Part shown: piece by piece, positions 40,440 to 49,597 of the stretch | Layout of the letters: each line of letters begins with the position of its first letter | How positions within the stretch are numbered: the first letter of the stretch is position 1 | Source of the DNA: Candidatus Saccharimonadota bacterium | Lineage (GTDB): Bacteria; Patescibacteriota; Saccharimonadia; Saccharimonadales; UBA4665 | Assembly (NCBI GenBank): GCA_029288485.1 | Contig: JARIHC010000004.1 | Location: 248,001 to 312,000, forward strand | Length of the DNA stretch: 64,000 bases | Direction: 5' to 3' | Notes under the pieces: model-generated | What the model was told of the DNA's origin: nothing | The model's database searches: none | What the model saw: only the letters and a program-made list of their open reading frames with translations | Position numbers and translations under genes: made by a program

Positions 40440-40822
40440 GCTGCTACAAGTAAGTTTTCCTGTACCTTAGACTTTAGTTCCGACAAGCTGGTATCCGGCT
40501 TGTATAAATACGTTTTAACGCCTAGTTGGCCGCGCAGCAGATGGCGGTTGAGCGTAAATTCGCTCGCTGGCACCATAGTGTGAACGATCACTGGAATATC
40601 CTGCCAGTCTGGATAAGAGCGCAGCTCGTACAAAAATTCTATTCCAGAATGCTCAATAAGTTGAAGCTCCAAAACAATAATATCCGGTTTGTATTGATCG
40701 GCCGAAATAATGCCAGCTTGAGCACTGGCACAGCAAACAACTTGGTGGCCACCGGCCAGCAGTGCTTGACGGTAAGTTTCGGCAAGCACGCGGTCTGGCT
40801 CAATTAGCAGTATCTGGCTCAT
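40436..40822 (-). CDS. Receiver-like protein with phospho-Asp replaced by Glu, 128 aa
   Basis: A CheY fold (ILLIEPDRVLAETYRQALLAGGHQVV ... VIVHTMV ... LYKP) in which the phospho-acceptor position reads IIVLELQL: Glu52 stands where Asp is expected. The Thr and Lys switch residues are kept. Glu can mimic the phosphorylated state, so the protein may be locked active. It overlaps the genes on both sides by 4 bases (pseudo-kinase before, recO after). Confidence 0.85.
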   Translation of the reverse strand: MSQILLIEPDRVLAETYRQALLAGGHQVVCCASAQAGIISADQYKPDIIVLELQLIEHSGIEFLYELRSYPDWQDIPVIVHTMVPASEFTLNRHLLRGQLGVKTYLYKPDTSLSELKSKVQENLLVAA

Positions 40823-41502
40823 ATTAAAGCGATTTGTTTATTTGGCTGCATGACAGTGCCCAGCCCATACAAACGGTGGTGGCGGCTGGCGCTGAGCCGC
40901 AGATGCATAGCTTGCAAAATTGTATCGGCCACAAAAATGCCGGCACCAGTGGTGTGGCTGATAGTAGTAAGCGGCTGGCGGCTGGCACGCTGGCGCTGCA
41001 GCCGGCGGCCGCGCCTGAGAGCAGTATTAGTGAGCTGCGGCGTATCCGTGTATAAACCAGCCACGATGCCGTAGCGGCTGCGATGGCTAGCTAGGCGTAG
41101 TTTTAACTGCGGACTTTCCAGTGCTGGCAAAGCTTCGATCAGCGATGCCCCGAGACTGGTCAGCGCCGACTGCAAACCCTGTCGATTAGCCATCACTGTA
41201 CCATAGCGCCCTGTCACGTTCAGCTCCAGCTCTACGCCGTAGTTTCTAGCGATAGCATCCAGCTGCTGGCCTGTATCATACAAAACAGATGAGACCGAAA
41301 CCGGTTCCAGCTCAAGATTGGCCGGCCGCTCTTGAAGACGCAAACTTAACGCGTAATTATCCAGCAGCCTGAGAGCCGCTTCGGCAGTGCCGCGTATACT
41401 GGCTGTATCGGCTCCGCCTTGTTCCGCCTGGCGGGCTATTTGCATCAGCGGTAGCTTAAGTTCCTCGGCCACACTGAGTAATAGTTCACTACCCTCGCTC
41501 AT
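40819..41502 (-). CDS. Degenerate histidine-kinase-like protein, 227 aa
   Basis: The layout is HisKA plus HATPase, but the key residues are lost. The dimerisation helix reads VAEELKLPLMQI where SHELRTPL is expected, so the phospho-acceptor His is Glu13. The N box reads LTSLGASLIEAL with both Asn replaced by Ser, and no DxGxG is seen; only a G2-like TGAGIFVADTIL remains. It should therefore neither bind ATP normally nor transfer phosphate. No membrane segment. TATAAT ends 8 bases before the ATG. Confidence 0.8.
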   Translation of the reverse strand: MSEGSELLLSVAEELKLPLMQIARQAEQGGADTASIRGTAEAALRLLDNYALSLRLQERPANLELEPVSVSSVLYDTGQQLDAIARNYGVELELNVTGRYGTVMANRQGLQSALTSLGASLIEALPALESPQLKLRLASHRSRYGIVAGLYTDTPQLTNTALRRGRRLQRQRASRQPLTTISHTTGAGIFVADTILQAMHLRLSASRHHRLYGLGTVMQPNKQIALI

Positions 41503-41528
41503 TACTACTAATTATAGCACCGGTGTCT

Positions 41529-42206
41529 TTAGGGCGAGAACGAGAAGTTGGGCAGGATGTAAGTATTAAAGTCTGGCAGAAACTGATCTCCCTCTGTCCA
41601 TATGGCCAGAGTTTCCGAGCGAAGCGGCAATATGACAGTGGTGCCAGTTTTAGTGGAAGTATTGGCCAGCGGACCGGTAAACTTTATGCCAACTACATTA
41701 GGGACTTTAGGCAGCGCATACGGTACAGTAACACGCGGTTTGCTTGGCTGCTGGTTGCTAGCTAGATTACTAAGAGTTTGAGCATAGGACTGATTGAGAA
41801 CTTGCACTCGCAGCGCAAAAACCGAACCTTGATCAGTAGCTGACGGCACTACACCAGGGTTAAAGTAACCGTCGACAAGCGTATTGCCGCTACCCGAGCT
41901 GTTTGTAATCACATAACCGCTCCAGGTCTTAGGATATTGCAATACTACGCTGCCATAAGCCTGCGGCCCGCTATAGGTTTTTAACGGATTTTTAGATTCT
42001 TCAGCAAATTGCTTGTCTTTAGTGGCAGTATTCTTGGCTACAGCCACCTTGGACGCAGCGGCAGCTTTGGCGTCGCTGTGGTTTTTATAGTCCTGGCGGC
42101 CCATGAAAGCCCAAACTCCAAAAATCACAGCACCTAAAAGTAGCACTCCAGTCAGTATTAGCGAAACGACTACGCCGCTTATGCCATCCTGATTATGCTT
42201 AATCAT
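41529..42206 (-). CDS. Membrane-anchored extracytoplasmic protein, 225 aa
   Basis: Start at 42206, 6 bases after TACAGT. A short cytoplasmic N-terminus, one membrane helix (GVVVSLILTGVLLLGAVIFGVWAF), an Ala/Lys linker and an exported domain of about 150 residues (beta-rich, ending FNTYILPNFSFSP). The domain recalls lipoprotein-like or PsbP-like folds but no motif is decisive. Confidence 0.75.
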   Translation of the reverse strand: MIKHNQDGISGVVVSLILTGVLLLGAVIFGVWAFMGRQDYKNHSDAKAAAASKVAVAKNTATKDKQFAEESKNPLKTYSGPQAYGSVVLQYPKTWSGYVITNSSGSGNTLVDGYFNPGVVPSATDQGSVFALRVQVLNQSYAQTLSNLASNQQPSKPRVTVPYALPKVPNVVGIKFTGPLANTSTKTGTTVILPLRSETLAIWTEGDQFLPDFNTYILPNFSFSP

Positions 42207-42226
42207 GAAATTACTGTAGCACAACC

Positions 42227-42715
42227 TCACCGGTAGGTATAGAGGTAGACACCATTTTTTTGTTTGGCGGGCCGCTGGCCGGGGATTTTAAAGGCTACGC
42301 TGACTAATTTAACCGGCTTGTGCTCGTAGCGTATGCATTTTTTGTTCAGCTTGGCCATGTAACGCGGCAGCAAAAACGTAAATATGGCGTCGGCAGCTGG
42401 CCAGTCGGCCCGCCAAAAATCACCCCACACCACCCTGACCTGTTGTCTGTAGCGACGCGTCCTAAGCCAAGCTATCAATGCTAAGAGCGGATTGAGCTCA
42501 TACCCTACGACTTTATAGCCGTGTTTGGCCGCGGATATTAGCACCCTGCCGTCGCCGCAGCCAAGTTCGATCAGTGTGTCGCCGGGACTAAGGCCGCTGA
42601 GCTGGAGGGCCGTTTTAACTTGCGGGCTTAGCGTCGGCAGGTACGGAGCGCCAGCCAGCAGCACTCCGGCGAAACAAATCATAAAAAATAGAGCGACTAT
42701 TATTAGCCATGTCAT
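42227..42715 (-). CDS. Membrane-anchored SAM methyltransferase, 162 aa
   Basis: An N-terminal transmembrane segment (WLIIVALFFMICFAGVLLAG) is followed by a small Rossmann methyltransferase with motif I LIELGCGDGRVLISAA and acidic loop GYELNP. The catalytic region reads FTFLLPRYM; substrate unknown. It overlaps xseB by 4 bases (ATGA). Confidence 0.82.
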   Translation of the reverse strand: MTWLIIVALFFMICFAGVLLAGAPYLPTLSPQVKTALQLSGLSPGDTLIELGCGDGRVLISAAKHGYKVVGYELNPLLALIAWLRTRRYRQQVRVVWGDFWRADWPAADAIFTFLLPRYMAKLNKKCIRYEHKPVKLVSVAFKIPGQRPAKQKNGVYLYTYR

Positions 42716-42903
42716 GAAGACAATTCGCGCACCTTATTTTCGGCGTTTTTTAAATAATCCTCTAGTTGGCGCACTAATTCCAGGCCGCGCTCATAATGTT
42801 TTAGCGCCTGGTCGACATCTAAATCTTCACGCTGCAGTTCGGATAGAATTGTCTCCAATTCTTCCTGTAGCTTTTCATAGTTGGGCTGCTTGGGTTTTAC
42901 CAT
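42712..42903 (-). CDS. xseB: Exodeoxyribonuclease VII small subunit, 63 aa
   Basis: A short helical-hairpin protein with the XseB pattern YEKLQEELETILSELQREDLDVDQALKHYERGLELV. It lies 7 bases behind xseA, its partner, and overlaps the next gene. Shorter than many XseB but complete. Confidence 0.92.
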   Translation of the reverse strand: MVKPKQPNYEKLQEELETILSELQREDLDVDQALKHYERGLELVRQLEDYLKNAENKVRELSS

Positions 42904-42910
42904 CTATTAC

Positions 42911-44038
42911 CTACTCACTGGTCTCTGTCACGTTAGCTCTAAAACGTCCTTCGGCTAACTGTACGTCTACTATAGCACCGCCAGCCAGACGCTTAGTACT
43001 TCTTAGGGTCTGCCTCCCCGACCGGACAATCGCATAGCCGCGTTTTAGGATGGCTTCGGGATTAAGCGCTTGCAGCAACTGTCGACGGCTTTTTATTTCA
43101 GTCCTTGCGCGGTTGATTAGTTGTTCTAACTGGTCACTCAAAATCACCGTTTGTTGTTCCAGTCGAGCTCGCGCAGTCTGCACTTGCGCGTTAGTTTGGT
43201 GCCTTAACTCACGAGCGTTATCTTTCAACTCTACCAATACATACGCCCGATCGGGCACCAGCAATTCGGCAGCGTTGCTAGGCGTACTAGCGCGCTTGTC
43301 AGCAGCTAGTTCAGCCAGTGACAAATCAATCTCATGGCCAATAGCCACCAATGTTGGCACTCGGCTAGCTGCCACTGCCCTGGTCAGTGCTTCGGAGCTA
43401 AAAGCAGCCAGGTCTTCGGCGCTGCCGCCGCCCCGAATCATTACGATTGCATCTGGCGGTTCTACCAAGGCGTTGAGCTTCGATAAAGCCGCTACCATTT
43501 GTTCTGGCGCTGCCTCGCCTTGCACTTGTACATCCACTAAGTCAATTTCCACACCTTGCCACCGCGCACCCAAAACTTTAATGAAGTCAGCGTATGCCGC
43601 CGACTGTTTTGACGTCACCAGCCCAATCCGAGTTGGCGGATACGGCAGCGGCCGCTTGCGCGCCTCGTCAAACAAGCCTTCTTTAGTCAACTTAGCCTGC
43701 AGGAGCTGGGCAGCACGCTTAATTGTGCCTTCGCCCGCCGGTTGAATGCTGATAATATTCACGCTAAATCCGTATTGGTGATGAAGCCGCGGCGTGCCGC
43801 GGACTTTCAAAATCATACCGTCTTCCAAAGGCCCGGGCAGCTGACGCACAGTGCCAAAAAACTTTACTGTTGATACTTCATCTTTCAGGTCAAAATATAA
43901 CCAGCGCCCTTTGCTAACGCGCAAGTTAGCCAACTCGCCCATAATAACTACTTCAGAATATGCGTATTCCAATGTCTGGTTCAGCACTGCCACAAAGTCG
44001 CTAACACCCAGCACCACATCTTCACTTTTAACTGCCAC
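42911..44038 (-). CDS. xseA: Exodeoxyribonuclease VII large subunit, 375 aa
   Basis: N-terminal OB-fold (YSEVVIMGELANLRVSKGRWLYFDLKDE), then the catalytic domain (RIGLVTSKQSAAYADFI; IMIRGGGSAEDLAAFSSEAL; ATLVAIGHEIDLSLAELAADKRASTPSNAAELL-type segment) and a coiled coil. It degrades single-stranded DNA to oligonucleotides. The start overlaps the end of the upstream membrane gene by 11 bases. Confidence 0.96.
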   Translation of the reverse strand: MAVKSEDVVLGVSDFVAVLNQTLEYAYSEVVIMGELANLRVSKGRWLYFDLKDEVSTVKFFGTVRQLPGPLEDGMILKVRGTPRLHHQYGFSVNIISIQPAGEGTIKRAAQLLQAKLTKEGLFDEARKRPLPYPPTRIGLVTSKQSAAYADFIKVLGARWQGVEIDLVDVQVQGEAAPEQMVAALSKLNALVEPPDAIVMIRGGGSAEDLAAFSSEALTRAVAASRVPTLVAIGHEIDLSLAELAADKRASTPSNAAELLVPDRAYVLVELKDNARELRHQTNAQVQTARARLEQQTVILSDQLEQLINRARTEIKSRRQLLQALNPEAILKRGYAIVRSGRQTLRSTKRLAGGAIVDVQLAEGRFRANVTETSE

Positions 44039-45098
44039 GAACCGCCCCTGACGATAATTCTCCCCGCTTAATTGCCCGGTGATATAAGTAGTATCCCGGC
44101 GGAACCTGGATAAGCGTGTTCAATATACGGTACATAACAGTTACCGGCAGACTCAAGGACGGCGGCACGCCGGTAGCCGCCAGCACAGTCGTCATAAGCG
44201 CCTCATAAATACCTACTCCGCCAGGTAGTACCGACACCAGACCGGCAAAATTCGCTATACCATACGCCAAAATTACGGCCCCAATATTAACCCAGTACCC
44301 AAAGGCAATATAGACTACATAAACAGCTCCTATTTCTGTAGCATCAGCCAAGAGAGCGTACAGAAACGGCATCTTAAGTTCGCGGTAGTTACTGCGTATT
44401 GCGAGGTAGCTGCTATGAAAATCATCAAAGGTTTTTTTGGCTTTAGATATGTTGATAGTTTCCGGTTGGCGCGGACGCACTACCTTAATTAATCGGTTTA
44501 GAGCGCGGGTCAACGCCGTGAAAAAACTGTTGATTCTCTGCTTGCTGCTAATTATGTACATGAAGCCGAGCGTGCCGATTACCATTAGCGTAGACAATGA
44601 ACCGGCCGTCAGAATAACTATATTATTAACACGCCCCATGAGCGCCAATGCGAACACGCCGAACAATAAGATGATTTCGAACGCTATAAAATAAAGTGCG
44701 ATCTTCATTACATGTATAAACGTGGCTTTGCCGCCACTCAGCTCCTTACCCTGCCGCATTCGGAGCGTAAAATATGATAGTCCGGTGACGCCGCCGCTAG
44801 GAAAGACGTGATTTACAAAATTTAACTCTACGGAAGCTAAGAAGAGGAATCTGTATGTGAGTTTGTTGCCGACTATAGCAAACAGCCGCTGATACATACG
44901 AGCCTGGGCATGGTAGTTCAAAAACTCAACCGGTAACAGTAAAAACAGCGCCCAGCCGTGAACATGAGCCAGATTCTCGAAAGTAGTTCCAATATCTTTT
45001 CGAACAGCGTAAACAAGCACCGCCAAAGCGATCAACGTAATAATATTGACCACCAGCTTCCAGCGGCGCGCCCAGAACGACTTTTGGGTACCACTCAT
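44028..45098 (-). CDS. LPG-synthase/flippase-like membrane protein (UPF0104), 356 aa
   Basis: Seven to eight transmembrane helices with the family regions FLNYHAQARMYQRLF, NHVFPSGGVTGLSYFTLRM and VLPGGVGIYEALMTTVLAATGVPP. Proteins of this family flip or transfer lipid-linked groups (lysyl-phosphatidylglycerol synthase TM region, AglD). No synthase domain is attached, so lipid transport is more likely than aminoacylation. TATAAT ends 8 bases before the ATG at 45098. Confidence 0.85.
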   Translation of the reverse strand: MSGTQKSFWARRWKLVVNIITLIALAVLVYAVRKDIGTTFENLAHVHGWALFLLLPVEFLNYHAQARMYQRLFAIVGNKLTYRFLFLASVELNFVNHVFPSGGVTGLSYFTLRMRQGKELSGGKATFIHVMKIALYFIAFEIILLFGVFALALMGRVNNIVILTAGSLSTLMVIGTLGFMYIISSKQRINSFFTALTRALNRLIKVVRPRQPETINISKAKKTFDDFHSSYLAIRSNYRELKMPFLYALLADATEIGAVYVVYIAFGYWVNIGAVILAYGIANFAGLVSVLPGGVGIYEALMTTVLAATGVPPSLSLPVTVMYRILNTLIQVPPGYYLYHRAIKRGELSSGAVRGS

Positions 45099-45177
45099 AA
45101 GCAAACATTATACCGGAACCAAGAACTCCCCCTTAGTATTAAAAATACTTAAGGCAAGGTTCATGTACACTTATTAC

Positions 45178-46416
45178 ATGCAGAGTTTATTAATCTTGGG
45201 GCGCCAACCAGCTCTTGGCATGGCCGAGCTGGAGAGTTTATATGGAGCGGACAAACTCCGCCCAGTGGGCGAAAAAGCCGTTATCGTTGATGTTGATCCT
45301 TGCTTGCTGGCTTTTGACCGGCTTGGCGGCAGCGTTAAATTCTGCAAGGTTCTAACCGAACTTGATACGGTAGAACTTAAAAAAATTGAGAAATTTTTAT
45401 TGAAGGTCTCGCCTGGCCATTCGGAGCGCATGCCCGAAGGAAAAATGAATCTAGGCTTGAGCGCTATTGGCCTCAAAACTGATGTCAAACAGCTATCCGC
45501 GACCGCCCTAACGCTCAAGAAAGCCATTAAAAAAACCGGACGAAATGTCCGCGTTATTCCTAACAAATCTTTAGAGCTCAACACAGCTCAGGTGTTGCAC
45601 AACGGACTCACCAAAGAAACTGGCTGGGAGTTAGTATTTATTCGCGATGACGCTAAAACCATCATTGCCCAGACCGTCAAAGTGCAGGATATCGAGTCGT
45701 ACACTCGCCGCGACCAAGGGCGCCCTAAGCGCGACGCTAAAGTCGGCATGCTGCCACCCAAACTCGCCCAAATAATTATTAATTTGGCGACCGGCAAGTT
45801 GCCCGAGGACAAGCTCCAAAACATCTGCGATACTCCAGCCGACCAAGAAATTCCCCTCACTTTGCTGAACCAGAGTGTGCTTGATCCCTTTTGCGGCACG
45901 GGAGTCATTCTGCAAGAAGCAGCACTTATGGGCTACTATCCGTATGGCACCGATCTAGAACAGCGAATGATTGACTTCTCTGAAGAAAATCTAACTTGGC
46001 TGATAAGCGGCAACTCGCGGCTAGACTCTATTGATTTTAGGCTTTCCCAGGGGGATGCCACGACCGTCGCATGGAAAGAGGTTGACTTCGTGGCCAGCGA
46101 AACTTATCTTGGCACGCCCTTCACTTCTCTTCCCAGCTCCGAAAACCTTGAGCGAAGCGTCGCTACATGCAACCAGATCGTTAAAAAATTCTTACAAAAT
46201 ATTCATGACCAGTTGCAGCCCGGCACTCGTCTTTGTCTAGCCGTGCCGGCATGGCAAATCAAGTCGAACCAATTTAAACATTTACCTCTTATTGACCAGA
46301 TAAGCGATTTGGGCTATAATCGGATAAGTTTTGAGCATGTCCGGGATGGCGCGTTGATTTATTGTCGGCCCGACCAAATAGTCGCCCGTGAACTGCTCGT
46401 AATCACAAGGAAATAA
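45178..46416 (+). CDS. Trm11-like RNA methyltransferase, 412 aa
   Basis: The N-terminal half looks like the ferredoxin-like/THUMP region of tRNA guanine-N2 methyltransferases, and the C-terminal half has motif I LDPFCGTGVILQEAALMGYYPYGTDLEQ. The catalytic DPPY motif is replaced by SETYLGTP, so the active site is atypical. Start set at 45178 because TACACT ends 6 bases upstream; a longer frame overlaps the promoter of the divergent membrane gene. Confidence 0.82.
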   Translation: MQSLLILGRQPALGMAELESLYGADKLRPVGEKAVIVDVDPCLLAFDRLGGSVKFCKVLTELDTVELKKIEKFLLKVSPGHSERMPEGKMNLGLSAIGLKTDVKQLSATALTLKKAIKKTGRNVRVIPNKSLELNTAQVLHNGLTKETGWELVFIRDDAKTIIAQTVKVQDIESYTRRDQGRPKRDAKVGMLPPKLAQIIINLATGKLPEDKLQNICDTPADQEIPLTLLNQSVLDPFCGTGVILQEAALMGYYPYGTDLEQRMIDFSEENLTWLISGNSRLDSIDFRLSQGDATTVAWKEVDFVASETYLGTPFTSLPSSENLERSVATCNQIVKKFLQNIHDQLQPGTRLCLAVPAWQIKSNQFKHLPLIDQISDLGYNRISFEHVRDGALIYCRPDQIVARELLVITRK

Positions 46417-46422
46417 CTACAT

Positions 46423-46695
46423 ATGTCACATGTCAAAGCCGGCGGTACCGCCAAAAATATCCACGACAGCCCGGGCCAACGCCTAGGTGTTAAGCTGTAC
46501 GGCGGAGCCAAAGTAAAGACTGGTCAAGTTATTGTTCGACAGGTCGGCATGACTAAGCGCCCTGGAGCCGGCACAAAAATGAGCCGCAACTACACTATTC
46601 ACGCCGCCCGCGATGGCGTCGTACAGTATAAGAAACGTAAAGTTCGCTTATTCAGCGGTAAATCTGTAGCCCGCACCGAAGTCAGCGTCATATAA
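46423..46695 (+). CDS. rpmA: 50S ribosomal protein bL27, 90 aa
   Basis: The bL27 signature GQRLGVKLYGGAKVKTGQVIVRQ and the C-terminal DGVVQYKKRKVRLFSG. The N-terminus begins SHVKAGGTAKN; the Lys/Gly-rich tail that reaches the peptidyl-transferase centre is present without a cleavable extension. It follows the methyltransferase by 6 bases. rplU, the usual partner, is not here. Confidence 0.95.
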   Translation: MSHVKAGGTAKNIHDSPGQRLGVKLYGGAKVKTGQVIVRQVGMTKRPGAGTKMSRNYTIHAARDGVVQYKKRKVRLFSGKSVARTEVSVI

Positions 46696-46760
46696 ACGCG
46701 CACTTGTTATAAACTAGTAGTGATTTGTAAATGCCGTATTATTCGGTTATAATATAAAGA

Positions 46761-47216
46761 ATGAGCGAGCTGGACTGGCAATTCGAACTACCTCCTGAAC
46801 TGAGGTCTGATCAATATGATTATCCTCCAGTTTTATTCCGGGACTGGAAGCAAGTAGAAGGCCACGAAAAAATAATGCGTTTTGACGGCAGCGACGAGAT
46901 TCCTATGAACATTGTTACCAACAGTGAGAGAGTCGTATTAATGGCTAAATACGCTGTTGCTAAATCCCTGCGCTTGACCTGCGCCGAAGATCGGTTAATC
47001 AGGATTGTGCGCAACGAAGAAGGCTCCAGCTCTAGCTTTATGCAAGGCGTCCGCAAAGTTCGCCACAGCGAAGTTATGGGAGCGTTAGAGCGCGGCGACA
47101 TAGAATTAAAAGCCGACGAGCTAGGCGTTTACGAAGTTATTTGGCCACTTGATCCAGAAAAAATGCGTGCGGCTCAAGAATCTGAAGAAGAGTTAGCCGA
47201 CGCAATAGCAGCCTAG
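46761..47216 (+). CDS. Hypothetical protein, 151 aa
   Basis: Acidic soluble protein beginning SELDWQFELPPELRSDQYDYPP. TATAAT ends about 7 bases before the ATG (leaderless). Not recognised. Stop overlaps the convergent receiver gene by 4 bases. Confidence 0.7.
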   Translation: MSELDWQFELPPELRSDQYDYPPVLFRDWKQVEGHEKIMRFDGSDEIPMNIVTNSERVVLMAKYAVAKSLRLTCAEDRLIRIVRNEEGSSSSFMQGVRKVRHSEVMGALERGDIELKADELGVYEVIWPLDPEKMRAAQESEEELADAIAA

Positions 47217-47641
47217 GCAGTAGTTTCACCCAGATGGAAGCGAATACGGTCTATGACATCAGCAATAACCACTTGGGATTTGATAAGATAGTCGTCTACA
47301 CCAAGCGACTGCGCACGTTGCTTTTCGCTATCTTGGCTAAGCGCCGTTAGCATAATTATCTTCAAATTGGCCGTTTCCGGAGTGTTGCGCAGAATATCCA
47401 GTACGTCAAAACCACTAACTTTAGGCATCATGACGTCTAGCACTACAAGGTCGGGTTTGTAGCTAAGCGCGGCCGCCAAAGCATCCTCGCCATTGTTAAC
47501 ACGGCGCGCATCAAAGCCCTCGGACTGCAAGCGCGTCATATACACATTAGCTAACGCATCATCGTCCTCGACCATTAAAATGCGCTTTGGACCGCTCGGC
47601 TTGGGCGGCGGTGTTTGTGTTGGACTGTCCATATTGCTCAT
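47213..47641 (-). CDS. Single-domain response regulator, 142 aa
   Basis: A short Pro-rich N-terminus (SPTQTPPPKPSGPKR) and a complete receiver: VEDDDAL, phospho-Asp in VVLDVMMPKVSG, MLTALSQ, YLIKSQ. It resembles the receiver of the 517-aa protein at 3161-4714 closely (FDVLDILRNT, LTAL), so the two probably share a kinase. It follows pyrG by 14 bases. Confidence 0.93.
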   Translation of the reverse strand: MSNMDSPTQTPPPKPSGPKRILMVEDDDALANVYMTRLQSEGFDARRVNNGEDALAAALSYKPDLVVLDVMMPKVSGFDVLDILRNTPETANLKIIMLTALSQDSEKQRAQSLGVDDYLIKSQVVIADVIDRIRFHLGETTA

Positions 47642-47655
47642 GTTAGCACACTAGG

Positions 47656-49266
47656 TTAGCGGTTCGCCAGTAACGCCCTGACGAAGCCCGCAAACATTGG
47701 ATGAGGCCGATTGGGTCGGCTCTTGAACTCTGGATGGTACTGGCTTGCCAAAAAGAACGGATGGTCTACACCTTCTATAACTTCCACTAGGTTATTGTCT
47801 GGGTTCAGACCCGTGGCCTTAATTCCCCAGCTTTCGTATTGGTCGCGGTATTCGTTATTACACTCGCCTCGGTGTCTATGGCGCTCGACTATATTTGTAG
47901 CGCCGTAAACATGCTGCGCCAGGCTGCCCTTCTCTAGCTGGCAATCGTAATTACCTAGCCGCATGGTGCCGCCTGTCATCAGTTTGTCTTGTTGATCAGA
48001 CATAGTGTTGATAACTACGTCCGGACTATTTTCATCAAGCTCAAAAGTAGTGGCTTGCGAAAGTCCGGCGTTCCTAGCAGCCGCAATCACACCCATCTGC
48101 AATCCCAGGCATAGTCCCAGATACGGCTTTTTATCCTTAAGCGCATACTGAGCGGCTTTTATCTTGCCCTCTAGACCGCGCTGGCCAAAGCCGCCAGGCA
48201 CAACTATGCCGTCATAATCCTTTAGCGCCGGAGCTATGTTAACGCCCGGGGAGTCGTAATCAGAAGCATCCACCCAATGGATATCTACATCACAGTCGTT
48301 ATGCCAACCGGCAGCTTTGAGGGCTTCAAAAACCGACATATAAGTATCGGTGTTGTCCATGTACTTAGCTACGAAAGCGATTTTAACCCGATGCGCATGG
48401 TCAGCAGTAGCCCGGTCAACTACCGCTCGCCATTCTTTCAGCTGCGGCTTTTTAGTCTTGAGATTAAGATGATCGGTTAATACATCAGCTATGCCTGTAT
48501 CCTCTAGCTCTAGCGGAACTTGATATATGCTAGGAGCGTTTGGCAAGGAAGCTATGGCTTCTTCCGGTACACCGCTAAACAGGCTTAACTTAGCCTTTAC
48601 GCCATCGTTAACAGGTTGTTCGCTGCGGGCTACCAATACATCCGGGGCTATTCCCAAACCACGCAAATCGCGAACAGAATTTTGGGCCGGTTTAGTCTTG
48701 TTCTCGTTGGAAGCACCCAAATATGGCAAATACACTACATGTACATAAGCGCAGTTTTCTAGCCCAACCCTAACACCCATCTCGCGAATTGCTTCTAAGA
48801 AAGATAGTGATTCGTAGTCGCCAACTGTGCCGCCAATCTCTACTATATGCACATCGTAGTCCTTGCCCGCTTCGGCAATCCACTCTTGAATCGCACCCGT
48901 AAGGTGCGGAATAATCTGCACGTCATCGCCTTCAAACTTACCGGCACGCTCGTCTTGAATTAACTTGAGCAGCACGCGTCCGCTCATGAGGCTGCTTTTA
49001 GTCGTCATTTCAACGTCCACAAAGCGTTCGTAATGACCGAGATCGAGATCTGTTTCGGCGCCGTCTTTAGTTACAAAACATTCACCGTGTTCCCGTGGAT
49101 TTAATAATCCCGCATCTACGTTCAGGTACGGGTCGCATTTCATTAAGTTAACTTTGAGACCGCGAGCTTTTAAGAGGTTACCAATCGAGGCGGCCGTGAT
49201 ACCCTTTCCTAGTCCGGAAAGCACTCCACCTGTCACAAAAACATACTTAGTCGCCTTTTTGGCCAC
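47656..49266 (-). CDS. pyrG: CTP synthase, 536 aa
   Basis: Amidoligase domain with GGVLSGLGKGITAASIGNLL and the GGTVGDYES loop; glutamine amidotransferase domain with the nucleophile Cys in LGLCLGLQMG and the final His/Glu pair in SQYHPEFKS. It makes CTP from UTP. GTG start with GAGGAG 6 bases upstream, one of the few core genes here that uses a Shine-Dalgarno sequence. Confidence 0.98.
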   Translation of the reverse strand: MAKKATKYVFVTGGVLSGLGKGITAASIGNLLKARGLKVNLMKCDPYLNVDAGLLNPREHGECFVTKDGAETDLDLGHYERFVDVEMTTKSSLMSGRVLLKLIQDERAGKFEGDDVQIIPHLTGAIQEWIAEAGKDYDVHIVEIGGTVGDYESLSFLEAIREMGVRVGLENCAYVHVVYLPYLGASNENKTKPAQNSVRDLRGLGIAPDVLVARSEQPVNDGVKAKLSLFSGVPEEAIASLPNAPSIYQVPLELEDTGIADVLTDHLNLKTKKPQLKEWRAVVDRATADHAHRVKIAFVAKYMDNTDTYMSVFEALKAAGWHNDCDVDIHWVDASDYDSPGVNIAPALKDYDGIVVPGGFGQRGLEGKIKAAQYALKDKKPYLGLCLGLQMGVIAAARNAGLSQATTFELDENSPDVVINTMSDQQDKLMTGGTMRLGNYDCQLEKGSLAQHVYGATNIVERHRHRGECNNEYRDQYESWGIKATGLNPDNNLVEVIEGVDHPFFLASQYHPEFKSRPNRPHPMFAGFVRALLANR

Positions 49267-49330
49267 TCTTACTCCTCGCTTTATGGCTCTTATGCTACCC
49301 TATTCGCTCCCTGTTGGCAAGGTTGAATTA

Positions 49331-49549
49331 CTAGTTTAGCTTTTCTCTAGCTATTTCTATGGCCGCCGCGGCCAAGGCTCCTAATAAGAATGAGAGCCGG
49401 AAGTTTACCCCTAGTTCACTGGCTACAACCGAGGCGCCGCCAAACTCGAGAAAAGCGGCATTGCCCCGCTCCTCAAACCAATTACCCTTAGACGCCGGGC
49501 TCGGATGCTGCGCTATATGCTTTTCTCCATGACTGTTCATAGCAATCAT
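49331..49549 (-). CDS. Hypothetical protein, 72 aa
   Basis: TATAGT ends 8 bases before the ATG at 49549. One hydrophobic C-terminal segment (FRLSFLLGALAAAAIEIA). Not recognised. Confidence 0.55.
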   Translation of the reverse strand: MIAMNSHGEKHIAQHPSPASKGNWFEERGNAAFLEFGGASVVASELGVNFRLSFLLGALAAAAIEIAREKLN

Positions 49550-49597
49550 CCTACCCTACTATATTACCCGCTGGCAAGCATAAACTAACCGCGCCCG

